Shown here one piece after another: positions 24,408 to 33,141 of a DNA stretch of 64,000 nt (positions are counted from its first letter, which is position 1; the number at the start of each line of letters is the position of its first letter). A model generated the notes under the pieces. It searched no databases. It saw only the letters and a list, made by a program, of their open reading frames with translations, and was not told where the DNA came from. Source of the DNA: a bacterium (GTDB lineage Bacteria > Hinthialibacterota > Hinthialibacteria > OLB16). Made by a program: the position numbers and the translations under genes. Location: contig JAJVIK010000011.1 in assembly GCA_022072055.1 (NCBI GenBank), positions 308,597 to 372,596 of the forward strand. The letters are read 5' to 3'.

Positions 24408-25442
24408 TCAGCCTTCCGATCCGGTGTCGGAGGAATCCTCATCCGCGACGCCGGTGAGCGCGTTGATGCTGCGCTGGGCCGACCGGGAGATCACGCCATC
24501 GGAGTCCTTGGTGAGCTCCTTGAGCGCATCCACCGCCGCCGGGTCGCCCAACTGCGGAATGGCGCGGATGGCCGCGAGCCGCGCCGAGCGATCTCCGGAC
24601 CTGGCCAGCGCGAGCAGTCCGCCAAGGCCCGCCTTGTCTCCTCGGTCCCCGAGGGTCTGGGCCACAAGGACCTGCTTGTCGGCTGAAAGCTTGGGGAGCT
24701 CCTCCGCCAGCGCCTTGGAGACATCCTCGCCCTGGAGTTCCTGCGCGGCGCGAGCGGCCGCCGCGGCCATCGCGAAATCATCCCCGTGCAGCGCCTCAAG
24801 GAGCACTTTCATCCCATTCTTCTTGCGGGAATGGATCGCGCCGAGCAGCGCCCCGGCGCGAACCTGGTGGGGGGCCTCCACCTCGCGCAGGCTGTCGTAG
24901 ACCCCCTTGGCGGTGCGATTGTCACCCTTGGCGGCTGCCCTCTCGGCGCACCGCAGCAGCCCCTCGCAGATCGCGATGCGGCTCGCGCCCGTGGACCCTT
25001 CCAGCGCCCCTTTGAGGGCCTCAATTGCCGCAAGACCCCCGATTCGCCCGAGCGAGCGCGCGGCGGTCTGGACAATCTCGGAGTCGGCATCCTTGAGGAA
25101 CCCCGCGAGGGCCTCCACCGCGTTGGCGTCGCGACGGACGCCGAGGCTCGCGATCACGCCCATCAGCTGTTTCCCTTTGAGCGCGCCGAGCGCCTCCACG
25201 AGTGACTTATCGACTGAAGAGTCTGGATTGGTTTCAAGGCCGTAGCGCGCCATGTGGGACAGTTTCTCATCTCCCAGAAGCGCAATCAGCGGTTCGACCG
25301 CGGACTTGCCCCCGACAACCGCAAGCTTCCGGCACGCCTCGGTCTTCTCGTAAAGGCCCGCGTCGGATTTCAGCACCGCGAGCAAGTCGCTTTCCGACTC
25401 GGCCGCGGCGATCAGGTTTGATTTGAGTTGAGTCACGGACAT
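24408..25442 (-). CDS. HEAT-repeat protein
   Basis: 344 residues made of about ten HEAT-type helical hairpins of 30-35 residues, e.g. AVEPLIALLGDEKLSHMARYGLE, AVEALAGFLKDADSEIVQTAARSLGRIGG, LGGLLALARSGDRSARLAAIRAI. No signal peptide and no catalytic motif. HEAT solenoids serve as protein-binding scaffolds. In planctomycete-like genomes they often sit with Gfo/Idh/MocA genes, as here, where the oxidoreductase lies 29 bp upstream on the same strand, so the two are probably one operon. Confidence 0.85.
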   Translation of the reverse strand: MSVTQLKSNLIAAAESESDLLAVLKSDAGLYEKTEACRKLAVVGGKSAVEPLIALLGDEKLSHMARYGLETNPDSSVDKSLVEALGALKGKQLMGVIASLGVRRDANAVEALAGFLKDADSEIVQTAARSLGRIGGLAAIEALKGALEGSTGASRIAICEGLLRCAERAAAKGDNRTAKGVYDSLREVEAPHQVRAGALLGAIHSRKKNGMKVLLEALHGDDFAMAAAAARAAQELQGEDVSKALAEELPKLSADKQVLVAQTLGDRGDKAGLGGLLALARSGDRSARLAAIRAIPQLGDPAAVDALKELTKDSDGVISRSAQRSINALTGVADEDSSDTGSEG

Positions 25443-25471
25443 CTTGATGTCTCCTTTGAGTTTGAGCGGGT

Positions 25472-26818
25472 TCAGGCGGTCCAGGGTTCACGCTGGGCGC
25501 GGGAGCGAAGGCGATTGGCCTCGTCATCGTTGACAAATTCTTCCTTGACCGGGTCGTACTCCATGTCCCTGGCGAGCCAAACGCAGGCGTTGGCGGCGTG
25601 CACGGTGGACATCGAGCGGTGCATGACCTCCGGATTCGCCACGGTCTGTCGCCGCGATTTCACGCAGCGCAGGAAGTCGCGCCAGTGGTTCATCGGGTGC
25701 TGCGTGCGCGCGATGTATTCGCTCACAATCTTGTCGAAGTCGGCGAGCAGCGCGGGGTCGGAGACATCCGGCTTCTCGTAACCGTCGGCCATCGCCACCC
25801 AACCTTCATCGCCCTCATAGCGGACACCGCACGACCCGCGCCAGAGTTTCTTGTCTTCATCCCGATGGAGCACCATCTTGATGCCGTTCGCGAACACGGT
25901 TTCCATGGTGTCGCCCGTGGAGTTGTTCACGTAGTGGTATTTGATCGGCGAGGTGTCCAAGGCGCCGATGGCCCGCTGGCAACTTGCGAAGGTGTGCGCG
26001 CCCCATTCGCCGATGCAGCTGGTGTGGAAATCGTGATGCCCGCGCCAGCCGCCATCCACGTACTTCTTGTTATATGGTCGCCAGGGGCAAGGCCCCAGCC
26101 AGAGGTCCCAATTGACCTCATCCGGCGCGGGAAGCGGCTCCTCCGGCAGCCACTCGTGATTCATGATCCCGGAATCCCACGGGGCGATATGCGCGCGGAC
26201 CGTGTGGACTTTGCCGAGGCGCCCCAGGCGGACCAGCTCGTCCGCGAACGCAAAGTTCGCCTCGCTCAGGCGCTGGGTGCCGGTCTGATAGACCCTCCCG
26301 AACCGCCGCGCGGTCTCCACCACCGCCTGCCCCTCCGCGATCGTCATGGCCGAGGGCTTTTCGGAATACACATCCTTGCCGGCGCGCATCGCGTTAATCG
26401 AAGCCATGGCGTGCCAGCGGTCCCCGGTGGCGATCAGCACGGCGTCAATGTCGGTCCGCTCGGCAAGGAATTCGCGCATGTCGATGTACATCTTGCAGTC
26501 GCTGTTGCCGTGATGTTTGTCGACCTTTTCCTTTACCGCCTCGCGCTTGACCTTCTTGACATCGCAGATGGCCACGAACTGGACATCTTTGGATTCCAAG
26601 AGTCGCTCCAGGTCGTAGGTTCCCCGTGGGCCGATTCCGATCCCCCCGAGAATGATCCGCTCGCTGGGTGGGACCGAACCGTTAAGACCGAGCGCGGAGC
26701 CGGGAATGATGGTCGGCGCCGCGAGCACGAGTCCCGCCTTGGCGGTGGTTTTGAGGAATTTACGCCGGGAAAACTTGCTCCAGTTGTTGTGTTCCTGATC
26801 CTTGCATGAAGATGACAT
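25472..26818 (-). CDS. Tat-exported Gfo/Idh/MocA-family oxidoreductase
   Basis: 448 residues. The leader has SRRKFLKTTAKAGLVLAAP (Tat). Rossmann domain with GGIGIGPRGTYDLERLL (58-74) and ICDVKK. Family motif E153-K154-P155-S, with Lys154 catalytic. The C-terminal domain includes the EWGAHTFASCQRA and GDRWHA segments. GGGAGG ribosome site. It belongs to the same broad family as the gene at 11334-12635, but the two are not close duplicates. It is likely to act on a sugar or keto-sugar in the periplasm and is probably co-transcribed with the HEAT gene downstream. Confidence 0.92.
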   Translation of the reverse strand: MSSSCKDQEHNNWSKFSRRKFLKTTAKAGLVLAAPTIIPGSALGLNGSVPPSERIILGGIGIGPRGTYDLERLLESKDVQFVAICDVKKVKREAVKEKVDKHHGNSDCKMYIDMREFLAERTDIDAVLIATGDRWHAMASINAMRAGKDVYSEKPSAMTIAEGQAVVETARRFGRVYQTGTQRLSEANFAFADELVRLGRLGKVHTVRAHIAPWDSGIMNHEWLPEEPLPAPDEVNWDLWLGPCPWRPYNKKYVDGGWRGHHDFHTSCIGEWGAHTFASCQRAIGALDTSPIKYHYVNNSTGDTMETVFANGIKMVLHRDEDKKLWRGSCGVRYEGDEGWVAMADGYEKPDVSDPALLADFDKIVSEYIARTQHPMNHWRDFLRCVKSRRQTVANPEVMHRSMSTVHAANACVWLARDMEYDPVKEEFVNDDEANRLRSRAQREPWTA

Positions 26819-26937
26819 TCCTATGCCTCCCAGAAAATGGCTGGAGAGAATGGTTTCTCACTCCGCGCGCGACGTCAAGTGAAGTCGCGCCCCTCACACA
26901 GGTGAGATTGGAATGGAACCTGCGGGACTTTGGACAC

Positions 26938-27690
26938 ATGCGGCCCCACAAGGAAATGCGGTCCCACATCCCTGGTTTTGCTCGGCATTTCTTGCCGCCG
27001 GCGATTCTTCTGGCCGTGTTTCATGCGGCTTGGACTGAACCGGACCCTGGCTTTGTGGATTCGAGCGGCGCGAAGGTCAATCAAGAGGAGAAGGTGATTC
27101 GCTACATCCTGCCGGATCCCCACGGCCGCCAGGGTTCAGGTAGTCTGGAGATCCTGAAGTCGCCGACTCGCCTCCGAGCTTTCGAATCCTTCCGAACCGC
27201 ACGGGAGCTGCTCCCGGATGGACGTATCCTCCTTCAAGGCGGGAGGCATATCGCGTTACTCGGCTGCGAGCCGATCCGATCCCCCACCCAGTCGGCATCC
27301 GCGGCATGGGAAAAGTGGAAGAAGAATCTCCCCGGCAGGATTCTCCGTTTGGTCTTCGAGGAGCGGACCCGGGACTCGAAGGGGTCGTTGGCGGCATATG
27401 TCTTTCTTTCGGACGGCACCCTCCTAAACGAGGCGCTGATCCGGGATGGGGTCTTTCGGGTGGACAGGAAGGCCACTCTGTCTCCAGAATATGCGCTGCG
27501 TCTCCAACAAGCGAATGCACCTCCTGCGCCTCGAAATCGAGAATTTCCGAAACATAAAAAAGGCTTCGCTGGAGTTTCCTCCGGGCGCGCAGCTCTTGAT
27601 CGGTGGGAACGCGCAGGGGAAGACCAGCCTGCTGGAGGCGGTCTATTTCCTCGCGACCGCCACCAGCCACCGGACCCGGAGCAACCGTGA
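26938..27690 (+). CDS. Thermonuclease-like (SNase fold) exported protein, probably inactive; 3' end overlaps recF
   Basis: About 250 residues from the ATG at 26938 (26956 also possible). A hydrophobic export segment (FLPPAILLAVF) lies near the start. The middle resembles a staphylococcal-nuclease barrel: HIALLGCEPIRS, then RILRLVFEERTRDSKGSLAAYVFLSDGTLLNEALIRDGV. The usual catalytic Arg in the GRLLAYV-type strand is Ser here, so nuclease activity is doubtful. The last about 58 codons (27515-27690) lie on top of the start of recF in another frame and have a Pro/Arg-rich, unnatural look. The true end was probably near 27510, and a stop or frame has been lost. The frame is fairly sure, both ends are not. 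Confidence 0.6.
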   Translation: MRPHKEMRSHIPGFARHFLPPAILLAVFHAAWTEPDPGFVDSSGAKVNQEEKVIRYILPDPHGRQGSGSLEILKSPTRLRAFESFRTARELLPDGRILLQGGRHIALLGCEPIRSPTQSASAAWEKWKKNLPGRILRLVFEERTRDSKGSLAAYVFLSDGTLLNEALIRDGVFRVDRKATLSPEYALRLQQANAPPAPRNREFPKHKKGFAGVSSGRAALDRWERAGEDQPAGGGLFPRDRHQPPDPEQP

Positions 27691-28651
27691 GTTGATCCGG
27701 TGGGGTTCCCCCTCCGCGTTCCTTCGAGCCGAATACCGGAAGGCGGGTAGGGATTGGAGTCTTACCGCGGGATTCAGCGAGAAGGAGCGGCGATTTCGGC
27801 TGGACGGAGAGGCCCTCGCAAGGAGCAGCGATCTCTACGGAAACCTGCGCGTGGTCTTTTTCGCTCCGGAGGACCTGGAGTTCCTGGCCGGCGGACCGAC
27901 CTTCCGACGCCGGATGCTGGACCTGAGCCTGTGCCAACGTTTCCCCCACATGGTCCGAGTCCTACTGGACTACCGCAAGGCGCTCAAGCAGAGGAACTCC
28001 GCGCTTCGCGGGGGAGATTCATCCGTCTCCGGGAAAGCCCTGGTAAGAGCGTGGGACCGGGAGCTCGCGCGGCTGGGAGCGCTGGTTATTCACTCCAGGG
28101 CTTCCCACGCCCTGGAGCTGCTGGACCAGACTGCCGGGCACTACCACGACCTCACCCTCAGCGCGGAGGTCCTTTCTGGGGAATACCGATCGAGTGGAAC
28201 CCGCGCGGCTTGGTCAACCTCTCAAGGGGTTCCACTCCTGGCCGAGATTGAGGCCGCGTTCCTTGAAACCCTGGTTGCCAACCTGGATCGAGACTTGGCT
28301 TACCGCCTCACCACTTGCGGTCCGCATCGCGATGATCTGGTCTTGCGCATCGATGGGCGCACCGCCGAGAAATACGCCTCCCAGGGGCAGCGACGGTCGA
28401 TTGCCCTTTCCCTTAAGCTCGCCGAGCGGGATCTGCTCCTGGAGCGGGATGAGCCGCCGATCCTTCTTGTGGATGATGTCACTCACGAAATGGACATCGC
28501 CCGCTGTACGCGATTCCTTGAGAAGGTATCCTCCGCGGGTCAGGCGCTGCTGACCTTCACCGAGGAGGAGGCGCATCGGGGGGTTGTCCGGGAGGCGACT
28601 CGCTGGAGAGTCTCGGAGGGGGAGGTAAGGCTAATCCCCTCCGACGAGTAG
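27515..28651 (+). CDS. recF: DNA replication/repair protein RecF
   Basis: 378 residues from MHLLRLEIENFRNI. SMC-like ATPase: Walker A GGNAQGKT (30-37), signature SQGQRRSIALSLKLAERDLL, and Walker B LLVDDVTHEMD. RecF loads RecA on gapped DNA together with RecO and RecR. The length is normal. It is not next to dnaA, dnaN or gyrB here, unlike in many bacteria. No strong ribosome site stands before the ATG, and the start lies inside the upstream nuclease-like frame. Translational coupling to it is possible. Confidence 0.93.
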   Translation: MHLLRLEIENFRNIKKASLEFPPGAQLLIGGNAQGKTSLLEAVYFLATATSHRTRSNRELIRWGSPSAFLRAEYRKAGRDWSLTAGFSEKERRFRLDGEALARSSDLYGNLRVVFFAPEDLEFLAGGPTFRRRMLDLSLCQRFPHMVRVLLDYRKALKQRNSALRGGDSSVSGKALVRAWDRELARLGALVIHSRASHALELLDQTAGHYHDLTLSAEVLSGEYRSSGTRAAWSTSQGVPLLAEIEAAFLETLVANLDRDLAYRLTTCGPHRDDLVLRIDGRTAEKYASQGQRRSIALSLKLAERDLLLERDEPPILLVDDVTHEMDIARCTRFLEKVSSAGQALLTFTEEEAHRGVVREATRWRVSEGEVRLIPSDE

Positions 28652-28682
28652 TGAAACCAAGCGACCGGGAAAACCGGGGGCC

Positions 28683-29112
28683 TCAGTTGGGAAGCTGGGT
28701 CTCGACCGATTCTTGGATTTCACTCAGATGGCGGAAATTCCAGCTGACGATGGCCTGACACCCGGAAACTGTCGCATGGGCAACATGAAGGGCGTCAGCC
28801 TCCCATTTTGGAGTCACAACCCCCGTTGCCTCACAAAAAAAAGGATTCGAAGGGGTGATTCGTTGCCTCACGAAAAAAGTATCTGAAATTTTCCTCCTTT
28901 CTATGGGGTCTTGGGAGGATCTCGGCATAGAAGGTCTTGACGGATTGCGGCGCACTTCGCAGGTCTCGCTCGAGCACAGGGGACGTGATCAAGTGAAATT
29001 GACCCGACAGAACCTGCGAGAAGAAGATCCTGCTCGCCGCCTCGAACTCCGCTTCAAAGACACCCCCATAAACTGAGGTATCCGCGTAGACCCTCAAGAC
29101 TCTGGTTCCCAT
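28683..29112 (-). pseudogene. PIN-domain gene broken by a 37-bp tandem duplication
   Basis: The N-terminal half (from the ATG at 29112, GTRVLRVYADTSVYGGVF) and the C-terminal half (EATGVVTPKWEADALHVAHATVSG...SWNFRHL) together make a PIN-domain protein, but they lie in different frames. At the break the sequence GTGAGGCAACG occurs twice, 37 bp apart, each behind a T-run. Removing 37 bp gives FFREATGVVTPKW and restores one open frame of about 130 residues. The insertion is not a multiple of three, so the product ends early at FESFFL. No antitoxin is found upstream. It is a decayed toxin gene or an error in assembly. Confidence 0.8.
28824..28888. repeat. Imperfect 37-bp tandem duplication inside the PIN gene
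   Basis: CGTTGCCTCAC occurs at 28824-28834 and again at 28861-28871, each followed by an A-run (eight and six A, the second after one G). The unit is 37 bp, which explains the frameshift. Confidence 0.8.
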
Positions 29113-29378
29113 TTGGTCGGACCATGTTCCTGTTGCCCTGTCAGTTTCAAGGCCAACCTGCCAGCCGTAGATGAACGCCCCAGCCACCGTCAGATTCCCA
29201 GAGGTCTCTGCAAGTCGCGTGATCACTGCACAAAAATACACCGATAACCCGTTACCATTTTTTCGCTTTAGATCGCGCCGTGGGATAACGATATTTGAAC
29301 CGACTTGCTTTGCATTCCTCTGCCAAGACGCGAGCAAGGGGTAGGGGGTTCTTCTTTGACCACAGGGAGGCGGTCGCG
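29113..29378. other. Noncoding gap upstream of the broken PIN gene
   Basis: I see no credible gene here on either strand. An in-frame extension of the PIN gene crosses it but shows no protein-like pattern. It may hold remains of a lost antitoxin and the promoter of the next plus-strand gene. Confidence 0.4.
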
Positions 29379-29981
29379 ATGGGGCTCAATCGTTTGAGAG
29401 GCATGTGGCTCTCTGAAGAGGAGCCGGGCCAGGCTTTTCTCTTCAAGGACATCCGTACCGCCGAGGCGGATTTTCAACCGGTGATGCCAAGGAAGGCGGA
29501 CCGGGAGGAGCCCCGCCCCTACGCCGCAAGGCCCGAGCACCTCGATTCCGACCGTCTCTACAACGCCCTCTCCGAGCAGCTCCGCATCCTTCTCGATCAA
29601 TGCCTGGATGTGGTCAGCCGCGATCCGGAGGTGGCGCTGAATACCCCCCCGGCAAGCTGGGAGCTCTGGTTTCAGGAGCCGCTGCTTTCCTCGGTTCGGC
29701 GCAGCACCCTCCCGCTGGCCCTCAAGCTTCGTCTGCTGGCGTTCCTCGCGCTGATGCTGCCTTTCCTCGATGAGCGAGAGCAGGAGCGGGTCAAGATGAC
29801 CATCGCGGGGCTTTCCCCGGCCAACTCCCAGGCTTTCGGGGAAATCCTCACCGAGCAGGACCTGCTCCACACCCAGTGGCTGGTCCAGTCGATTCGCCGC
29901 TCGAAAGACATCAAGCCGCAGATGGAGGCGCTGCGCCGGAGCATCCTCGCGCGTATCCCGGCCACCTTTGCGAGCTCGTAA
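29379..29981 (+). CDS. Conserved-looking hypothetical protein, mostly helical
   Basis: 201 residues from the ATG at 29379, chosen for its GGGAGG site 8 nt upstream. No signal peptide or membrane helix. The N-terminal 40 residues are polar. From about 65 on it is a series of amphipathic helices (RLYNALSEQLRILLDQCLDVV, LALKLRLLAFLALMLPFLDEREQERV, ALRRSILARI). I do not recognise a family. It ends 9 bp from the convergent gene. The in-frame upstream extension to 29295 has no ribosome site. Confidence 0.6.
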   Translation: MGLNRLRGMWLSEEEPGQAFLFKDIRTAEADFQPVMPRKADREEPRPYAARPEHLDSDRLYNALSEQLRILLDQCLDVVSRDPEVALNTPPASWELWFQEPLLSSVRRSTLPLALKLRLLAFLALMLPFLDEREQERVKMTIAGLSPANSQAFGEILTEQDLLHTQWLVQSIRRSKDIKPQMEALRRSILARIPATFASS

Positions 29982-29990
29982 GGCTCTGCT

Positions 29991-31934
29991 TCACCGAATC
30001 GGCACCTTGGGCGCCTGGCCTCCCGGGAGCAGTCGCAGCGCGCCTCTTTCGCTCGGAACCTTCCCCGCGCGCAGCCGCCCCCCGCGTTGCACCATCAGCA
30101 GCGGCGTCCCATCCCACTCCACCCCCTGGACCTGACTCGAGGGCCCCACCTCAAGCGGCCCCACGGACCCCGCCTCGACAGAGAGGCTCCAACCCAGCTT
30201 GGGATCACGCGCCATCGATGAGAACCGCGCGGGACGGTTCAGCTGGATAAAGGGACCACCCTGTTCGGCCAAGAGCGTCAGGTTCCTGGAAAGGGTCAAA
30301 TCCACAAGGCTTCCGGAGAGTGGAATGCTATCGACCTTCCACTTTCCAAGCCCCCACTCCGGATTTCCAAGAACCGGATTGCCGCTTGAATCGAACGAAT
30401 AGAGCTGTTCCAGGCGCGCGAATGCCGAAAGCGCGCGAATCCAACCCCTCGCGGCATCCGTGACATGCTGGGGGGGGGGACCGGATCCCCCCAACCCGGT
30501 GGGAACACGAGGGGGGTGGACATCGCCCTTGCCAAGGGACTCCAGGACATTCTTCAGCTCGGCCAGATCCTCGGTGGATGAGGACACAAAGGCCGCCCCC
30601 ACAGTGTCCAGATTGAGCGTCTGCCCAAGCGCCTCCCACTCTTCGCGCAGATCAGGGGCAATCCCCCGCGTCATTCGCGAGGCGGCCTCGGGAAGTTTCG
30701 CGGCCACGGCGTCGATCATCCATTTCCTCGTGACTGAGAGCTTCCCCGGTCGCTCCGCCGGAGCGCTCTTTAGGGCATCCAACAACAGGCGGTTCCAGTA
30801 GCGTCCGGAGGGCACCAGATCCGCGTCGAATTCGGCAAGCCCCTCGGAGAGGGTGATCCGGGAGTCATCGAAAACTTTCTGAGCGGAATCGAGCTGGGTG
30901 GAAACCGAGGGGCCCGACTGCACCGTGCTCCCTTTTTCCCAGAACCGAATGGGTTCGGCGGGGGTGATCGGGATGTGCGGGACACGCTGGGTTTCGGTTT
31001 CGGCGAATAGAACCCCCCGTGGGCTTGGCTCCGTTTCAATCCAATTGCCCGGACGGTCGAAAAACAGCTCCAGGTGGGTCGTTCCGGAGGCATCCCGGAT
31101 CTCCATCGAAGTGGCGCTCCCTTGAACACGGAGGTCCCTCCTTCCCCGTGAAGGAGCTTCAGGGAGGAGGCGCACGCGCCCCTCGCGATTCGCGCTGATC
31201 TCACCCATAAGGGCCCCTTCGTGAATTCCCCAACGGAAGCGGAGAGTCGGCAGATCCTCCAAGCGCTCAAAGGGGCCACTTTCGCCCCAATTGAAAGCAA
31301 TCATCGGGTCGATCCGGACAAACTCCTCGGACGCAAACCGCTCGCCCAGTGAGTATTTCCCCTCCCAGCCCTCGACCTCTTCACCTCCGGCCTTGTTGGT
31401 CACGGGGACCGGTTTCCAGTCGCGCTCCGGCTCGCGCCATTCAAGGAAGATGTAGGCGGGACCTTCGCGCTCCAGATATTCCAGGCGCAGGTCATGCGGC
31501 TTTTGGTCCAGGCTGATGGCGGCGGTTACCCCCGCGGGGCAATCCGTGCAAACCAAGAGGGGACTCCCGTCCAGCGAGAGAGTCGCCTGCTCATCCGCCC
31601 GCAGGCGAATCTCCCCCGCAAGGTTCCCCGGGCGCCAAGTTCCGCTCCACACAATGGAGAAGTGGTCGACCCGATCCGGGGGTGAGGGCGACCAACTTTG
31701 AAGCCAGAAGGTTTCTCCGGGCGCTTGGATGCCCTCGATCACTCCGGCGGGTGTGTACCCTTCCGGCGCGCCCTCGAAATCAAGTCCGAGATGGAGGAGG
31801 GGCATGTTCCCACCAAGGAGGATGACAAACCGGTTCCACTCCGGCGGACCGGTCGGGTGCATCTCCACGGCGGGGGAATTGTTACCGACCGCGAAGAAAA
31901 GAAGAATGAGAACAGAGAGGTTTCGGGTAGGCAT
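29991..31934 (-). CDS. Secreted protein with a PA14-like domain, otherwise unknown
   Basis: 647 residues from the ATG at 31934, followed by a signal peptide (MPTRNLSVLILLFFAVG). Residues about 50-190 resemble a PA14 beta-barrel: FSIVWSGTWRPG, LRADEQATLSLDGSPLLV, HDLRLEYLEREGPAYIFLEWREP, the order seen in carbohydrate-binding PA14 modules. The centre is beta-rich, and 380-520 is helical. The C-terminus returns to beta. No catalytic motif recognised. It is divergent from a glycosyltransferase gene with only 34 bp between starts. A role in binding glycans at the surface is an inference from the PA14 part. Confidence 0.65.
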   Translation of the reverse strand: MPTRNLSVLILLFFAVGNNSPAVEMHPTGPPEWNRFVILLGGNMPLLHLGLDFEGAPEGYTPAGVIEGIQAPGETFWLQSWSPSPPDRVDHFSIVWSGTWRPGNLAGEIRLRADEQATLSLDGSPLLVCTDCPAGVTAAISLDQKPHDLRLEYLEREGPAYIFLEWREPERDWKPVPVTNKAGGEEVEGWEGKYSLGERFASEEFVRIDPMIAFNWGESGPFERLEDLPTLRFRWGIHEGALMGEISANREGRVRLLPEAPSRGRRDLRVQGSATSMEIRDASGTTHLELFFDRPGNWIETEPSPRGVLFAETETQRVPHIPITPAEPIRFWEKGSTVQSGPSVSTQLDSAQKVFDDSRITLSEGLAEFDADLVPSGRYWNRLLLDALKSAPAERPGKLSVTRKWMIDAVAAKLPEAASRMTRGIAPDLREEWEALGQTLNLDTVGAAFVSSSTEDLAELKNVLESLGKGDVHPPRVPTGLGGSGPPPQHVTDAARGWIRALSAFARLEQLYSFDSSGNPVLGNPEWGLGKWKVDSIPLSGSLVDLTLSRNLTLLAEQGGPFIQLNRPARFSSMARDPKLGWSLSVEAGSVGPLEVGPSSQVQGVEWDGTPLLMVQRGGRLRAGKVPSERGALRLLPGGQAPKVPIR

Positions 31935-31968
31935 GTCGGATGCTGAACGATAGATTAGATTCGCGATC

Positions 31969-33069
31969 ATGCCCACCGCAAGCATCCTGGTCCCGCACTA
32001 CAACAACCCCGAACTCCTGCGCCCCTGCCTTGAGTCCCTTCGCGCGCTTCGGGCGGACAACCCGACCCACGAGGTCGTGGTCGTGGATGATGGGTCAAGC
32101 GACGGGAGCGTGGAATGGGTCCGCAGGGAGCACCCTTGGGCGCGGGTGGTCGCGCGCGCGGAGAACGGGGGCTTTGTGCGCGCCATCCAAACCGGGGTAA
32201 ATGAAAGCCAGAGCGATATCCTGGTGTTTCTCAACAATGACACCTGGGTGGAGCCGGACTGGCTCAAGAATCTCGTGGACCCTCTCCTTTCAGGCCAGGT
32301 GGAGGGGGTGACCGGAAGTATCTTGATGAACTGGGAAGGAACACGCGCCAACTTTCTTGGGGCCACCTTCAATTACCTGGGGTACGGGTTCGAGGTCCCG
32401 GGGGAGCTTCCCGACCCGCGGGGGCCGCTGATCCCCGTGCTGTGCGCTTGCGGGGGAGCGATGGCGGTGTCGCGAAAGGTTTACCTCGAAACCGGCGGGT
32501 TTGATGAGTCGTTTGGGATGATCTATGAGGACCTCGACTTCGGTTGGCGGCTGAACCTGATTGGGCGCGCCTGTTGCCTGGTACCGGGATCGCGGGTGGG
32601 TCACCGGGCGCATAGCTCGCTGGGACGCAGTAGCTTCGAGCGCAAGGCGCGCTACTATCTCCTCAATCCGCTGCGGATGTTGCTCAAGAACGGGGATGAG
32701 GAGGGCCACCTGGAGCGAATGCAGATGGCGGTCACCCTGGCACAGGCGCGCGAGCGCATCTGCCTCCTCGGGCAATCACGACCGCCCGGTTTCCTGGATC
32801 GCCTGGGGCAGCTTTTCCACAAGGAGACCACCCCGCTTGTGGCCTCCCTGGTCGAGGAGGAGGAGAGAACCCGGGCCCTGGCCGAAAAACGGGCCACCAT
32901 CCTTAAGCGGCGTCGATGCACGACTCGTGAAGTCTTCGAGCGCTTCGCGCCGGAGCCGACACGCCCGTGGTTCTTTGATGAGGAGCAACGGCAACTCCTT
33001 GAAACCGCCGGGTACTTCGAGCTGGAGCGGCGGATGTATCGAAGTTGTGGCATCATTGGGCGCGGTTGA
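31969..33069 (+). CDS. Family 2 glycosyltransferase
   Basis: 366 residues. GT-A fold: SILVPHYNNPELLRPCLESL, VVVVDDGSSDGSVEW (sugar-nucleotide site), the DxD-like FLNNDTWVEPDW, and the acceptor/base segment GMIYEDLDFGWRL, as in rhamnosyl-type GT2 enzymes. The C-terminal 120 residues are charged and helical. It is soluble, acts in the cytoplasm or at the membrane face, and adds a sugar to a surface glycan. It is followed 72 bp later by a radical SAM enzyme on the same strand. Confidence 0.9.
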   Translation: MPTASILVPHYNNPELLRPCLESLRALRADNPTHEVVVVDDGSSDGSVEWVRREHPWARVVARAENGGFVRAIQTGVNESQSDILVFLNNDTWVEPDWLKNLVDPLLSGQVEGVTGSILMNWEGTRANFLGATFNYLGYGFEVPGELPDPRGPLIPVLCACGGAMAVSRKVYLETGGFDESFGMIYEDLDFGWRLNLIGRACCLVPGSRVGHRAHSSLGRSSFERKARYYLLNPLRMLLKNGDEEGHLERMQMAVTLAQARERICLLGQSRPPGFLDRLGQLFHKETTPLVASLVEEEERTRALAEKRATILKRRRCTTREVFERFAPEPTRPWFFDEEQRQLLETAGYFELERRMYRSCGIIGRG

Positions 33070-33141
33070 CAGGCTTTCGAGTCGACCTCTAAAGTAAACG
33101 GGCAAACGCGCGAAAAAGCGCGCCCAAAGGCCAAGGACCCC

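Noticed and set aside
25598-26809. 403-codon open frame on the plus strand
   Set aside because: It is exactly antisense to the Gfo/Idh/MocA gene, with a His/Arg/Pro-rich composition.
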